Program-made: the position numbers and the translations under genes
In this document: positions 11,732-22,860 of the stretch, piece by piece
Layout of the letters: every line of letters starts with the position of its first letter
Position numbering within the stretch: the first letter of the stretch is position 1
Source: Isoetes taiwanensis
Taxonomy: Eukaryota; Streptophyta; Lycopodiopsida; Isoetales; Isoetaceae
DNA length: 64,000 nucleotides
Reading direction: 5' to 3'
NCBI GenBank assembly: GCA_021234155.1
Contig: JAJEKV010000019.1
Location: forward strand, 1,883,200 to 1,947,199
Notes under the pieces: generated by a model
Databases searched by the model: none
Told to the model about the DNA's origin: nothing
Seen by the model: the letters and a program-made list of their open reading frames with translations, nothing else

Positions 11732-13260
11732 TCAAAAGCAGGATATCTTCAAAGTATGGCTTTCATCTTCAATAACCTGTAATTGGCAACATGCACATAA
11801 TCTCACCTCTCGTGGCAATTGCGGCTGCTCCCATCTACCTATCTCAATCCGTAGCTTGTGGGACCCTGTGCAAATTGATGCAATAGCTACAAGCTTTTTT
11901 CTAAACAAGGAAGCAAGCAAATAAGCTTGTGGTCCTAGCGCCAAAGTGGGATTTATATGTGTATGATAATGACTAGTTTTAACTTGGGCTAACGTAACTG
12001 CATCCCACATCTTCTGAGAAAAACGAGCATCGAGATATTGTTGCAAAAGCTCAGGATTGGAACTAACAAGCACCATGCAGTGTTCTGCTTGCATAGACCA
12101 ACAGGCAAACTATGCATTACAATTCTCTTTCCAACATCGTCTCAAACATTGGGGAGATTTAGCCATGGCAAGCATGAGAAGAGGGTACCTATCATCATCC
12201 ATGTGATGCACGTTGCTGATATAGTGGAGATGGTGCTTCATGGCAGAATATTGAAGAGGCCAAAAACATGTCTCTTATAAAAGAATAACATAGGGCACTA
12301 TATTGAACCAAAACATGTCTCTTATAAAAGAATAACATAGGGCACTGTAGTTTTGACTCCTAGGCTGTAAATGAGAGAGGACCTTTGCACCTGTTCCAAA
12401 CTCTCCCAAGCGCTAGTACTAATGGCAAGCCCCCATACTTCAAAACCATATAGTAAAACAGACTCTACCATAAGCCCAAAACAAGTGGGCTTTCCGTGAC
12501 CAATCATGAATCTCTGCACGAAAACAATTGTTTTGCATTGCATAGAGTGCTCTCCAGCCAGCATTCACACGCTTGGTAATACAATGTTCCCAAAGTATGT
12601 TCTTACAGAACTCTACACCAAAATACTTGTAGCTATCTACAACTTCGTGGTTATCATAGTGCAAAGTTGGAACAACATGTCGAGAAGATTGAACTACCAA
12701 GAGCTTGGTCTTTTCGAGATTAACACAAAGGCCTATGTTCTCACAGAGCATGTAAATGTTGTTGCATACTAGCAGCAGTATATGCCATTTGCGAAACATC
12801 ATCAGCATACATAAGTTGCCTGATGATATAGTGTGCTAAATGTGGACCTCCGCCACCATGGTGATCAAGCCATTGTTCCAATTGATCAATGTGTAAGCCA
12901 AATAGTGTATGAGATAGAGGGCAACCCTGATGTACTCCAATATCGCTAGTGATTTGGGTACCCAATGCTGGAAACTTAGCAAAGATCCTTTCATAGAGCT
13001 GATAAACATTTTGAAGGTCTTGTGGAACCCCATGTGCTTGCAAGCGCTGCCAAAGAAGTTTGCAGGATATTGTATCAAAGGCAGAAGTAAAATCCACAAA
13101 GCATATATAGAGGTCTTGTTTGAAGCTTCGACTATGCTCAATAAGCATGCGCAATGTGAAAATATGGTCCATCATAGAATGGTCTGGACGGAAGCCTACA
13201 TGTCCTACAACACGTACACCAGTATGTTCTGCCCATGATGTCCACTGCTTCTCAGTAATA
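11732..13260 (-). mobile_element. LINE (non-LTR retrotransposon) reverse transcriptase, 5'-truncated and broken
   Basis: Read leftwards from 13260 the frames give VGFRPDHSMMDHIFTLRMLI, CFVDFTSAFDTI (RT motif A), GVHQGCPLSHTLFGL (motif B), LMYADDV (motif C, catalytic YADD), VNLEKTKLLV and SYKYFGV. Next come LLYGFEVWG and, near the C-terminus, GSHKLRIEIGRW with a Cys-rich CACC element and a following His. This order is that of a non-LTR reverse transcriptase. The endonuclease and the first RT blocks are absent, so the copy is 5'-truncated. Frameshifts separate the YADD block, the thumb and the C-terminal block, and a 46-base direct duplication (12262-12347) interrupts the thumb. Functional LINEs nick DNA and prime reverse transcription on the target. 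This copy is inactive. Small plus-strand open frames here are shadows. Confidence 0.88.
12262..12347. repeat. 46-base tandem duplication inside the LINE
   Basis: The word AACATGTCTCTTATAAAAGA and its flanks occur twice, 46 bases apart, with only one or two differences. The duplication adds a stop-containing insert to the LINE thumb region, so it postdates the insertion. Confidence 0.7.
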
Positions 13261-14214
13261 CTGGCTTCTCAATATGAACATTATATTTATCTGGTAAAAA
13301 ACATGGTTTGAAATATTGCTCTATGTATTATGAAGTTGTGGATATATCCTGTGTATAGGAGGCAAGTCTCAGATGAATGTGTACATCTCTCATGTTACCC
13401 TCCCAACTAAGAGAAGATGTGGCTTGTAGAAGAGGCTTCGTAGAGAATAAAAGGACATATGAAAATGAAATATGCCATGCATCAAGAAAGGCCATTCAAG
13501 ACGTGGACTTAAAAGAAAAGTTGTGGAGTCTATCAAGCTTATTGGCACTTTAATTGCCTGATAAAAGTCAATCTTTGCATGCATCACAAGTATGAACTTC
13601 ACTCTAAATAGGACCTTTAGCAGATACACAAATTTCATTCATGTATTACTACTCTAAGACGGGCATCACAATTAATTCACACCCATCTTTAGATCATTAA
13701 AACATTCATCACAAGAAGCTTTTATTTTTCCCTAAAAACTATAGAACATCCGAGTTCCTTATACAAACAAAAGTCAAAAGCCAATAGTTTGATAACTTAA
13801 AAGTGCAAACTTCTCAATGGATATCAGTGCAATATTTACCATCTAATTATACTACCATACTGCACAGGCAATCAGGATTGTCTGAGATGCAATTAGGCAA
13901 GGTATCATCAACGAACATTGTGGGTGACCTTCTCATAGACTTCCTTCACAAAATCACATTTCAACAAGATTTGCCTTTCCAGACCCATAGCTCACATATC
14001 TTCCAATTGATCCTTAGCTCCCATGCACCTATTGATTGAGTTTTCCCTCGAATTTGCCCGGTTCTATCAGCATTTTATTTTTTGATTATTCAGAGATTGC
14101 CTTCCTTTGACATGCCTCACGAAAAAAGATGTACCATTTGAATGAAGTGTGGAAGCAAAAATTGCTTTTATTACCTTGACATGCTTTACTACAACAATAG
14201 TTCTTGTCCATGCA

Positions 14215-14560
14215 GATACTTCGCGTCCATATATTGTTGAAGCAGATGTTCTGATTTTGCTCTTGGCAGTATCCTATTGCAGGAGGGGGATGACTATGAA
14301 CTGCATTCTATCACCTACCATTCTTAGAAATTCAAAGCTGCAGAAATCAATTATCCAATTTATGACAAGAAACTTTTTGCGATAGTTGATTCTTTCGAGG
14401 AGTGAGACATTTCCTTGAAGGATCTGGTCACAGCCTATACTGATCATCAAAATCTAAAAGATTTTTAGTTTGCTCGAGCGCTTAACCGCCGCCAGACCCA
14501 ATAGCATATTCGAATATTATCCCATATTGATTTTGTGATCAAATACCCTCTTGGATCCTT
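14215..14560 (+). pseudogene. Ty3/gypsy RNase H fragment, copy 1
   Basis: Broken plus-strand frames give PYIVEADV, a QEGDDHELHPI-type segment after one frame change, then IIQFMTRN/NYPIYDKKLFAIVD, YTDHQNLKDF and LNRRQTQ. These match the Ty3/gypsy RNase H pattern DASDFALGAVL..DG..HP, KNYPIYDKELLAIV, TDH.NL..F and LNRRQARW. It is a stand-alone piece without the flanking RT or integrase, disrupted by stops and shifts. Confidence 0.75.
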
Positions 14561-15099
14561 GTCGTAACGCTCCTAGCGTGAGCCTAAGCCGAGTCATCTA
14601 GCATTTGATCAACAGTCACAGATTCTTCTAGGGCTTGATCGGTTTCATTTTATGGTCATCATTTTGTTCGAGAGGCCTCGTGATACATCCTTGTACCCTA
14701 AAATATAATGCATAATTGCTTTCGTAAATCGTTTCAGATTAATTCTGTTAGAAATTGCATTTTAATTAATTGGATGCAATTAGGCAAGGTATCATCAACG
14801 TTGTGGGTGACCTTCTCATAGCCTTCCTTCACAAAATCACATTCCAACAAGATTTTCCTTTCCAGACCCATAGCTCGCATATCTCCCAATTGATCCTTAG
14901 CTCCCACGCACCTATTGATTGAGTTTTCTCTCAAATTTGCCAACTTCTATCGGCATTTTATTCGAGATTATTCAGAGATTGCCTTCCTTTGACATGCCTC
15001 ACGAAAAAAGATGTGCCATTTGAATGAAGTGTGGAAGCAAAAATTGTTTTCGTTACCTTGACATGCTTTACCACGACAACAGTTCTTGTCTATGCAGAT

Positions 15100-15440
15100 C
15101 CTTTGCGTCCATATATTGTTGAAGCAAATGCTTCTGATTTTGCTCTTGGCAGTATCCTATTGCAGGAGGGGGATGACCATGAACTGCATCCTATCACCTA
15201 CCATTCTTAAAGCTGCAGAAATCAATTATCCAATTTATGACAAGAAACTTTTTGCGATAGTTGATTCTTTCGAGGAGTGAGATGTTTCCTTGAAGGATCC
15301 GGTCACAGCCTATATTGATCATCAAAATCTAAAAGATTTTTAGTTTGCTCAAAGGCTTAACCGCCGCTATACCCAATAGCATATTCGAGTATTATCCCAT
15401 ATTGATTTTGTGATCAAATACCCTCTTGGATCCTTATCTT
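15100..15440 (+). pseudogene. Ty3/gypsy RNase H fragment, copy 2
   Basis: This is the second unit of the tandem duplication and has the same RNase H pattern. AAEINYPIYDKKLFAIVDSF is open here, followed by a stop in place of the usual tryptophan and then DHQNLKDF. It is better preserved than copy 1 around the NYPIYDKKLFAIVD motif, but still lacks a continuous frame. Confidence 0.78.
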
Positions 15441-15625
15441 GATGCTCCTAGCTTGAGCCTAAGCCGAGTCATCTAGCATTTGATCAGCAGTCACAGATTC
15501 TTCTAGGGCTTGATCGGTTCCATTTTATGGTCATCATTTTGTTCGAGAGGCCTCAAGATACATCCTTGTTGATGTATGTTTGCACATCTCTCTTATCTGA
15601 TCAAAACTGCCCAAATTGCTCCTGC

Positions 15626-15744
15626 TGCCTCCTTCTAGAAACCCTCACAAAAATATATGCCCTTTGCTTTTGTCCTGAAACTTTTAATAATTTTAACACA
15701 TACCAAGTATGCATTATTGGTACAAGAAATTTATCGCCGCGAAC
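15626..15744. repeat. Dispersed repeat, also at 34545-34660
   Basis: A stretch of about 115 bases beginning CCTCCTTCTAGAAACCCTCA and running to ACAAGAAATTTATCG occurs here and just beyond the right end of the long gypsy element. The copies differ at a few positions. It is probably part of an older transposon family. No coding function is recognised. Confidence 0.75.
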
Positions 15745-15839
15745 ATTTCTTTTGCTCTACTTGTCGCAAAGGAGGGTTTGTATTAAGTCGCAAGGAATTC
15801 AAGTATGGACCTGTGAAATTGAATTATGTGTCTAACTTG

Positions 15840-17780
15840 GAGAACATTTACCTCCGTATTGAAAGGAATGCAACTAACAACTAATAGCTTGCTAATAGAA
15901 GAAGAAAACTTAACGTGGTTCACATTGCAAACTGTGACCAACGGGATTCTCATGGAATACTATAGTGGAGCTCTAGTGGACCACAAAGATGTAGTGCTCC
16001 ACATTATATCTATATCTAAGAGAGGTTCATTTTTTGTGTCATAAGTTCTGCCTTGGGTCCTTATCAAAGAAAAAATGTGAGTTCCTTAAATTCTAGCAGT
16101 TCGGGGGAGTACAGGGCATCCTTATTCTTCATTAGCCTAACTATCTTGAATCGACAGGATGATACGCAAAAAAAAGCACCAGCAGCTAAATATTTGGGAC
16201 TTTGAATATACTGGAAAAATAGATGTGTAGTAATCTTGCACTGTTAGCATGCTGTCATGGCAGAAGGCATCCTACACCCAATACCCAGCATACTATATAG
16301 GCTGCAAGTCTGCCCTGCAAAACCAAAACAGAGGCAAAGAAACACTCTCAAGATCAGAACAATGCAAAATTTGATGCTGTCGTTCCTTTTTTCATCCTAG
16401 CCTATCTACGACTCTGCATATGCTGAAATTTTTTGCCTGCATGTGTTCATATTCTTAACATTTTATACAAAAGCCATGCCTCATTCTAACTTGTTTTCAG
16501 AGATCAAGAAAATGCTGCTATGCTACACTGTGACATGTTTTCAGATTCCACGCCACACTCTAACTTGTTTCATAGATTAGTGTAAATACACAACATGAAT
16601 CTCTAAATGAAATTCAAGTACGTCTTTTCATATGCTCGTAAATTATGCCTGCATATATTCTTATCTTAGACATCCTATACGCATGCATAGGAAAAGCTAT
16701 CAAACAATTATTTCGTATCTATGCATGCACTGCTTATAGCCAAAAATATAGAATAGATGATGAACTTGACCATAAAGAGAAAGGAGAACAAAACTACAGA
16801 ATCTAGTGCAAAAAATCCAGCAAAAAGAGCATTGAAAAGCTCAAACTTTGACCTGGGAAATCACGCCATCAGCTTTATGGGGAAGTTCTGAATAAGACCA
16901 CAGAGAATCCTTCACGCCATTGGCAGAACCCAAAATCCCTTCCATTTTTTTGGTATATCAAACCGGCAAATTAATAGAATAAACAGGCCAATTCACACAT
17001 GTTATTTTTCTGCATGAACGGAGGGAGGAAAGCACCATTTATATGGACAATACTTGTACGTGACTGAGAATTCAATTGGAGAATGACTGAGAAGCAGTTC
17101 TCCTTGAAAATCCAACTTGGAAAATGTTCTACACTTTTCAGTTTGTTATAATGATAGCACTGAATTGCATGACTGTAGACACGCCTTGCTCTTCTAGACA
17201 TGTTATAACTCATCTACATATTTAACCAGTTGAAACAGTCATCCCACAGCCATATACTCAAAGCTCCGAGGAGCTTTAAATTTTATGCCATGATGATAAA
17301 GAACATGTGAGTGCCTATGGTAACACGCATTTTATAGCATAGACTATCTATCTCTACGCATGGCATGCCTCCAAATGAAATGAAACTATGCACCAAACAT
17401 TGATATAGAAATGAAACTATGCATCAAGGTGCAATTGAGACCAACCTGGAAATATTGGACTGCCTCCAATTCATAGTTATATTATGGCTAGATAAGGCAT
17501 CCTGCTTCCTTGCTTCTATAAGATCCCTTTCAATTGCCTTCCTCTCTGTTTCTGCGAGCATGTCAATGTGTTTGTGCATCAACGGGCGGCATAGTTGGCC
17601 TTTTCCCGAAAGCCAGGAATCGAACTGATATTTTTAGAATGGAAAGTGCAGAGCCAGAGACGGAGACGGAGGAGACAGACGAAGAATTTCGCTAGTAGAA
17701 GTGCGCCTATGCATGTTCCATCACCCAGTCATATGGAGACGAGATTGGTAGAGGATTTTAAACTGCTCCAGGCCGATCCA
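15840..17780. other. Gene-free DNA between transposon debris and a kinase relic
   Basis: I find no family-level similarity, RNA gene or terminal repeats. The sequence is AT-rich with short open frames only. The part near 17400-17780 may have belonged to the receptor kinase relic at its right, but no motif supports that. Confidence 0.3.
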
Positions 17781-17789
17781 ATTCTTCCA

Positions 17790-18125
17790 TAGCCGGCTAA
17801 ACATGAGCTCTGGCATTTCGATTTTTCCTTCCAGCATTTCCGCCACAGAAGAGATCAAAGGTCTGTAAGCTAATAGATTAAATCATCCTTTCGATGCAGG
17901 CCCAAATTTCTTTCGATTCTATTTCTCTAGCTGTTAAGCTGCTTAAAATTTCGAGCAGTACAACCCCAAATCCATACACATCACTTTTTTCTGTTATAAA
18001 TCGTCCTGAAAATCATTCCGGCGTTAAATAGCCTCGTATTTTTCCTAACATGGTCATGACAGACATCTGATCTCTGTTTATTAGTTTAGATAGCCCTGAA
18101 CCCACCGGCAGGCCAAGAAAAACCC
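17790..18125 (-). pseudogene. Receptor-like protein kinase, C-terminal kinase-domain relic
   Basis: Minus-strand reading gives GLSKLINREQMSVMTMLGKI then RGYLTPE (activation segment and P+1 loop), FITEKSDVYGFGVVLLEILS (helix F region of plant RLKs) and RPLISSVAEMLEGKIEMPEL (end of the kinase lobe). A stop codon directly follows GYLTPE, where active kinases have W/Y. The N-lobe, catalytic HRD loop and extracellular domain are not seen. The ITEKSDVY.FGVVLLEI phrasing is typical of S-domain or LRK10-like plant RLKs. Inactive remnant. Confidence 0.75.
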
Positions 18126-18129
18126 TGGC

Positions 18130-19290
18130 AGATTAAAAGAAAAGGGATGAAGAAGGAACCACCTGCTCCAAGTTGAAGTCCCTGATTTTGGGGCTGCCGG
18201 ATTTGGGGCTGCTCCAGGCCCAGCCGCCCTTTCTAAGTGCAGGGCTTCCATCCATCGAAGTCCTTGCTATCGCCCACAGCCAGGCGTCGACTTCTGGCAC
18301 CTGGTTGAGCCATCCAAGAGGTTGCTTGAAAGCTCACTCAACCCAAATTGCTTATGGAGGAAGAAAGCGTCATAGCCTGATTGAGCAGGAAAGAATGCTT
18401 GGAGGGGAAGAAAGAAAGGGGCCGCAATCTTGCAAGCAGAGAGAGCACGGTGACGTCACAAGAATTTTTTTTCTTTTCTTTTTCTTTTTTTTTTTTTTTT
18501 TCTAGGGGAAAAATGTCGTTCTTGGCGTAGGCGCTGTTCTTGGCGGGCTAGGGCAGCGGCCGCCCTGTCTCCTTGCCTAGGCCATCAGCGGATTATCTGG
18601 AGGAAAAACGAAGAGGATTTGATGCTAGCAGGGCATGCTGGTTAGACTTTTCAGAATTGGAGCACAAGATCTGATGGTTGGCATATCGATTCTTCTTTTC
18701 GGCGGCAAATCTTGCTAAGGTATCCACTAACGTGGTTTTTATCTTTGGTGCTTCTAAGTCGTATTTAATTAAAGTGGGACTCATTCCATTCCCATTTTTT
18801 TTCGGAACCCTGTTAATTTACATGAAAAAGAGCACCCCGACCCGAAAACTATCCTTAATTCGATTTTTTGTCTAGAACTCTGCATCGAAGCTTTCCTCCA
18901 GTTTTCCCTGGTTAGCGAGTCGAGAACAAGAACAATGCAACTGAAACAAAGGAAATTCATTAAAGATTGAAATCAAAGTTCTAGATTGAAACCAAAGTTT
19001 ACAATGGTTGAAGATACCATGATGGTCGGGCTGACACAAATATTACATCATCTTAGCACCACAGACCACCCATCGGGAACAACATGCGAGCAAGGTGCCG
19101 GCGTTCAAGCCACAAGAGCAACTTGAAGAGAATAGAAATCTGAACACGCTAGCGACATGGCTCCGATCATGTCCTTTACGTTAGCGATTTTGTCTTTGGG
19201 AAAGGCAAAAATCAAGTTAGTGCAAGTGATGCTCGAGACAATACAAATAAGAAAACAACCGGTTCTAAGGGCCATTTGAAGAATGTAGGT
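18130..19290. other. Gene-free DNA with a poly-pyrimidine run
   Basis: A T-rich run at 18466-18502 could be the reverse complement of a poly(A) tail of a minus-strand retroposon lying to its right (18505 to about 18880). No coding similarity or target duplication was recognised to confirm this. Confidence 0.3.
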
Positions 19291-19295
19291 ATGGG

Positions 19296-19590
19296 GCCTT
19301 TCGACTTCCTTGAGTCGAGAAAGGCCGATCTGATGTAACAGAGCCCAAAAAACAAAAACAAGAAAAAAAATTCCTTCTTTTTCTAAGTAGGCAAAAAAAA
19401 AATTTTTTTGGGGGCCTTTCTCGACTTCCTTGAGTCGAGAAAGACCCTCAAGGACCTCTAATGGCCTTTCTCGACTTCATGAGTCGGCGTAACTTCAGAG
19501 TAAAAAATTTTTTTTTAACTAGGAAAAAAAAGTTTTTTTCAAGAAGATTTTTAAGGGCCTTTCTCGACTCGTGGGTCGAGAAAGCATCCG
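19296..19590. repeat. Four short hairpins with CTTTCTCGACT arms
   Basis: The palindromic word CTTTCTCGACT...AGTCGAGAAAG, with a 4-6 base loop, occurs at 19296-19325, 19416-19443, about 19465-19490 (right arm decayed) and 19559-19584. A- and T-rich homopolymer stretches separate the copies. The arms are almost perfect in three copies, so the hairpin itself seems to be the repeated unit. Confidence 0.75.
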
Positions 19591-19969
19591 AGTGAAAAAG
19601 CGCCAGTTTTGGGGGTTGAGAAAGAAGCTCAAAGTGAAAAAGCGAGTTCCGAGGTCAAGAAGCGCGGTCACGAGGACCTTTTCGACTTCGAGTGAGAAGA
19701 AAGGCAACTCAAGGTGGAAAACACAGATTCCGAGGGTTCAAGAAATGCGGTTACCCTACGGGATATAATTTCTAGCTCAATCTCATAGAGCACCAATCAT
19801 GACTAACTTGGACCAGCAATGGTATTTTCTATGTATTTTCTAATGCACACCATATCTTATGCATTTATTATGTATACATATCTAAAAAAATAGACCGCCC
19901 CTTTTATAATATATCAATGTTTACCCATAGCTTATTTCAAATATAGATTTTCCAAATGGGACACTATGT

Positions 19970-20265
19970 ACTATATATTTTTCAATAAGCACAATATCCT
20001 ATATTATGTATTTTCCAATAACCACAATATTCTATGCATTTTTTTTTATGAAAAATGCCCTCTCCATATATTACTATATATTTTTCAATAAGCACAATAT
20101 CCTATATTATGTATTTTCCAACAACCACAATATTCTATGCATTTTTTTTTATGAAAAATGCCCTCTCCATATATTACTATAAGCACAATATCCTAATATT
20201 ATGTATTTTCCAATAACCACAATATTCTATGCATTTTTATGAAAAATGCCCTCAACATGTATTTC
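19970..20265. repeat. 103-base AT-rich tandem repeat, about three copies
   Basis: Units begin at 19970, 20073 and 20176 and contain CACAATATCCTATATTATGT and TTTTATGAAAAATGCCCTC. The first two are almost identical at 103 bases; the third is shortened. It has satellite-like character and no coding potential. Confidence 0.85.
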
Positions 20266-22788
20266 CTATGGAAAAAATGGACCCTCCCTCTCTTTTTACC
20301 CGCTCTTTTTTCCGCCCATACTTAAAATTTGAAATTTAGTACATACCAATTTGGTACATACCTTTGGGACGGTTTAGAGTCACGCCATCGTGGATACCCA
20401 TCACGACTATGGCGTTCTTGTTCTTCGGTGGCTATGGCGTTCTTGTTCTTCAGGCTATGGCAGAACCGGCTATGGCGATAGGATGAGGATGGCTTTTTTT
20501 TATTCAGACTATGAAACCTTGCATGAAGGCATAACAAAAACATCTGCTACTTCATCTCTCTTCCTATTGGATTCATGAGGACCTTCCTATTCTTGAAGCT
20601 CTCCGGCTTGAAGCTCTTACGGCGGATTCTTGAGGCCAATTCTTGAAGCTCTTGGCGATTCTTCAGGTCTGAAAGCGGGGATGGGGGATGAACAAGGTTT
20701 GTGGTGAAAACGAGGGGAGAACAAGGCATGGTCCGGTGGCATTTGGATCCTCAGCCTCTGCAAGAAGCAGCCGGCGGGAGTTGTCGATTGCCCTGCCAAG
20801 ATTTAGACGCCAAACGCCCCTAAAAATTTCGGATAAGAGGAAAAAAAGAAATGGTTTTCTTTGGGTCCAAAGAAATCGCCCGGATCGAAGTCCGCTGCAA
20901 GGGAAGAGATCAACGAGGGTCGGACTGTATGCGTCGAGGATTCAGGTCTACCGGATCAATATTTACCGCTTCGCCATGGATTGGTAGGGCTTTGGGAGCT
21001 TTGTTGGATGCGTCCGGAGTTGTGGATGCTTACTGGGAGATATGGCGGATGTCCAGATGCGGGGAAGGATGGGGAGCTTGCTATAATGTAAGTGAACTTC
21101 TGAAAAATTCCTGCCCACAATCGTAGTCATGCTTCCGCCCGTTACAAGCTTCCTTGCTATGTCGCGAGAATCTACAATTAAAATATCTTACGAGATCTTT
21201 ACTCAATTGATCTGGCCGAAGTGAGAGAATCCGTCATATTAGTCATTGTTCTATCTCCATCTCCTTCCTTCGCCATATTCATCCGCCAAGCATTTGGGTG
21301 CCAAATCTGCCCGCGCCGCATTTGGATTCATCGCCAATGACTTTTGGGTGCTTACGGCGGGTTTTTTGTGCGATTTTGTAGGCTTCTGCGCCCCACTAGT
21401 CGAGAATATAATTGTTCTTTTTATATATATTGTTTTTAATTAATTATAATAATGTTAATTATATTTATTAATTATATTGATTATTATAATTATATTGATT
21501 ATAATTACTAAAAAGGTTGCCCATTTCCCATCTTTGCCCCCTTTGCCCTTTTCTCTCCTTCCCATTAAGCCCCTTTGCCCATCCTCCTCCCCTTTCTTTG
21601 CCCCCCCCAGGTTTGCCTCTTGCCCATCTTCCTTCCCTTCTCCAGTTGCCTCTCTCCCATCCTCCTCCCCTCTCGGTTGCCTCTTTCCCATCCCCCAATT
21701 GCCTCTTGCGATCCTCCTCCCCCTCTACTTGCCTCTTGCCACCCCCTCAGGCCCCCCTTCAAACCTTCTCACCATCTTCCCTTCTTTTCTCGGTTTGTTG
21801 TTTGTAAATATTATTGTTGTTTTATTAAGACACAATTCTATTCAAGTAGTCTACTCAAAAAAAAAAATTGAGTATGAGTCCCATTTTCAGTCCGAGTCCC
21901 AAAATTCGAGATTTGTCCCACTTTAATTAAATACGACTTTTCTGCACTATGGCTATTTCTTTTGATTTAGACACACCGAAATGGTAGATCCAGAATGGAT
22001 GCCGACCTATAAGGTGAAGACGAAAGCTGCAAGATCAGGTTGAGAAGTTTCTGTTATTCCATCTACAGGGGATATTATAATCTGATTTCTGGAAATGCGA
22101 TCCATCTATGGCCTATCTCTTTCCAATCTTTCTTACTAGCAGAAAGATCCAGGTTTTACAAGGGATGATCAGAAAGATTCTTGTTAGAGGAAATATACAG
22201 GTGAGTCTTGATTTATTAATTTTATGCTGAAGCAGTAGCGACAATAGGATGTATGACAACATTAAATATGGACTGGATGCTCTAGCACTGAAGCTTGAGC
22301 ACTATCTTTGAAGCATCTTGGTTGCATTTTCAAGTACTATTATGCTTGAGAATGCCACTCAATTACTGAAAATTGAGTGACATTTTGGTACTGATGCCAA
22401 AATATCCATACCATCCATTGGTTGCTCAAATACTGCCATGTTTGAGTGTAATGCTTCATCAGGTACTGATATGCCTGAATTATATTCTACTTGGATGCTG
22501 TCATATAGACCAGGAGTCATGCAACTTCAGTATATTTTCAGTGATTCAGATTATCTGTGTGTTGTTCGGAATAAGATTCTGTTTGGAAGACTGTTGCTCT
22601 TTGCATCATCTGGTAAACCTTGGTTTCGATGTGGAGAGATTTTTTATGCCTAATGTTTATTATCAGCTATCAAAGCAGAGCATTAAATAATAAGAGAATG
22701 AAGATGTCGAGTATGCTCCTGTAGTAATTCTCTTATTGTGCTGAAGCATTGTACTTTACTTATATATAAATACAAAAAATTTCGTTCT

Positions 22789-22819
<31 letters not shown>

Positions 22820-22855
22820 CATTTTTTATTCTTTTTTAATTTCTTATAGAGCACG
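20266..22855. other. Gene-free DNA with pyrimidine-rich minisatellite and a long poly(A)
   Basis: At 21517-21790 the plus strand is C/T-rich with a recurring TTGCCTCTTGCCCATC / CATCCTCCTCCCC unit of roughly 35-40 bases. The Gly/Lys and Pro/Ser frames there are compositional. A pure A run at 22792-22817 follows AATTTCGTTCTCTC and could mark the 3' end of a plus-strand retroposon. No gene is recognised. Confidence 0.45.
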
Positions 22856-22860
22856 TGTCA
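22856..22860. other. Target-site duplication, left copy (TGTCA)
   Basis: TGTCA directly precedes the 5' LTR and is repeated directly after the 3' LTR at 34457-34461. This proves an integrase-mediated insertion and shows that the two LTRs belong to one element. Confidence 0.92.

Larger units (their letters stand above)
13886..15570. repeat. Tandem duplication of about 890 bases carrying Ty3/gypsy RNase H
   Basis: The segment starting GATGCAATTAGGCAAGG at about 13886 recurs at about 14772, and both units end near TTGTTCGAGAGGCCTC (about 14680 and 15555). Many C-to-T type differences separate the units, consistent with old, methylated transposon DNA. Unit 1 ends with about 75 extra bases, including 14708-14765, which matches the sequence surrounding the MITE at 36845. 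Confidence 0.8.

Noticed and set aside
12930-13311. Plus-strand open frames of about 100 codons
   Set aside because: They are antisense to the LINE reverse transcriptase, whose catalytic motifs are on the minus strand.
21455-21926. Gly/Arg/Lys-rich and Pro/Ser-rich open frames on opposite strands
   Set aside because: They are products of the C/T-rich minisatellite; both strands are open for the same compositional reason.
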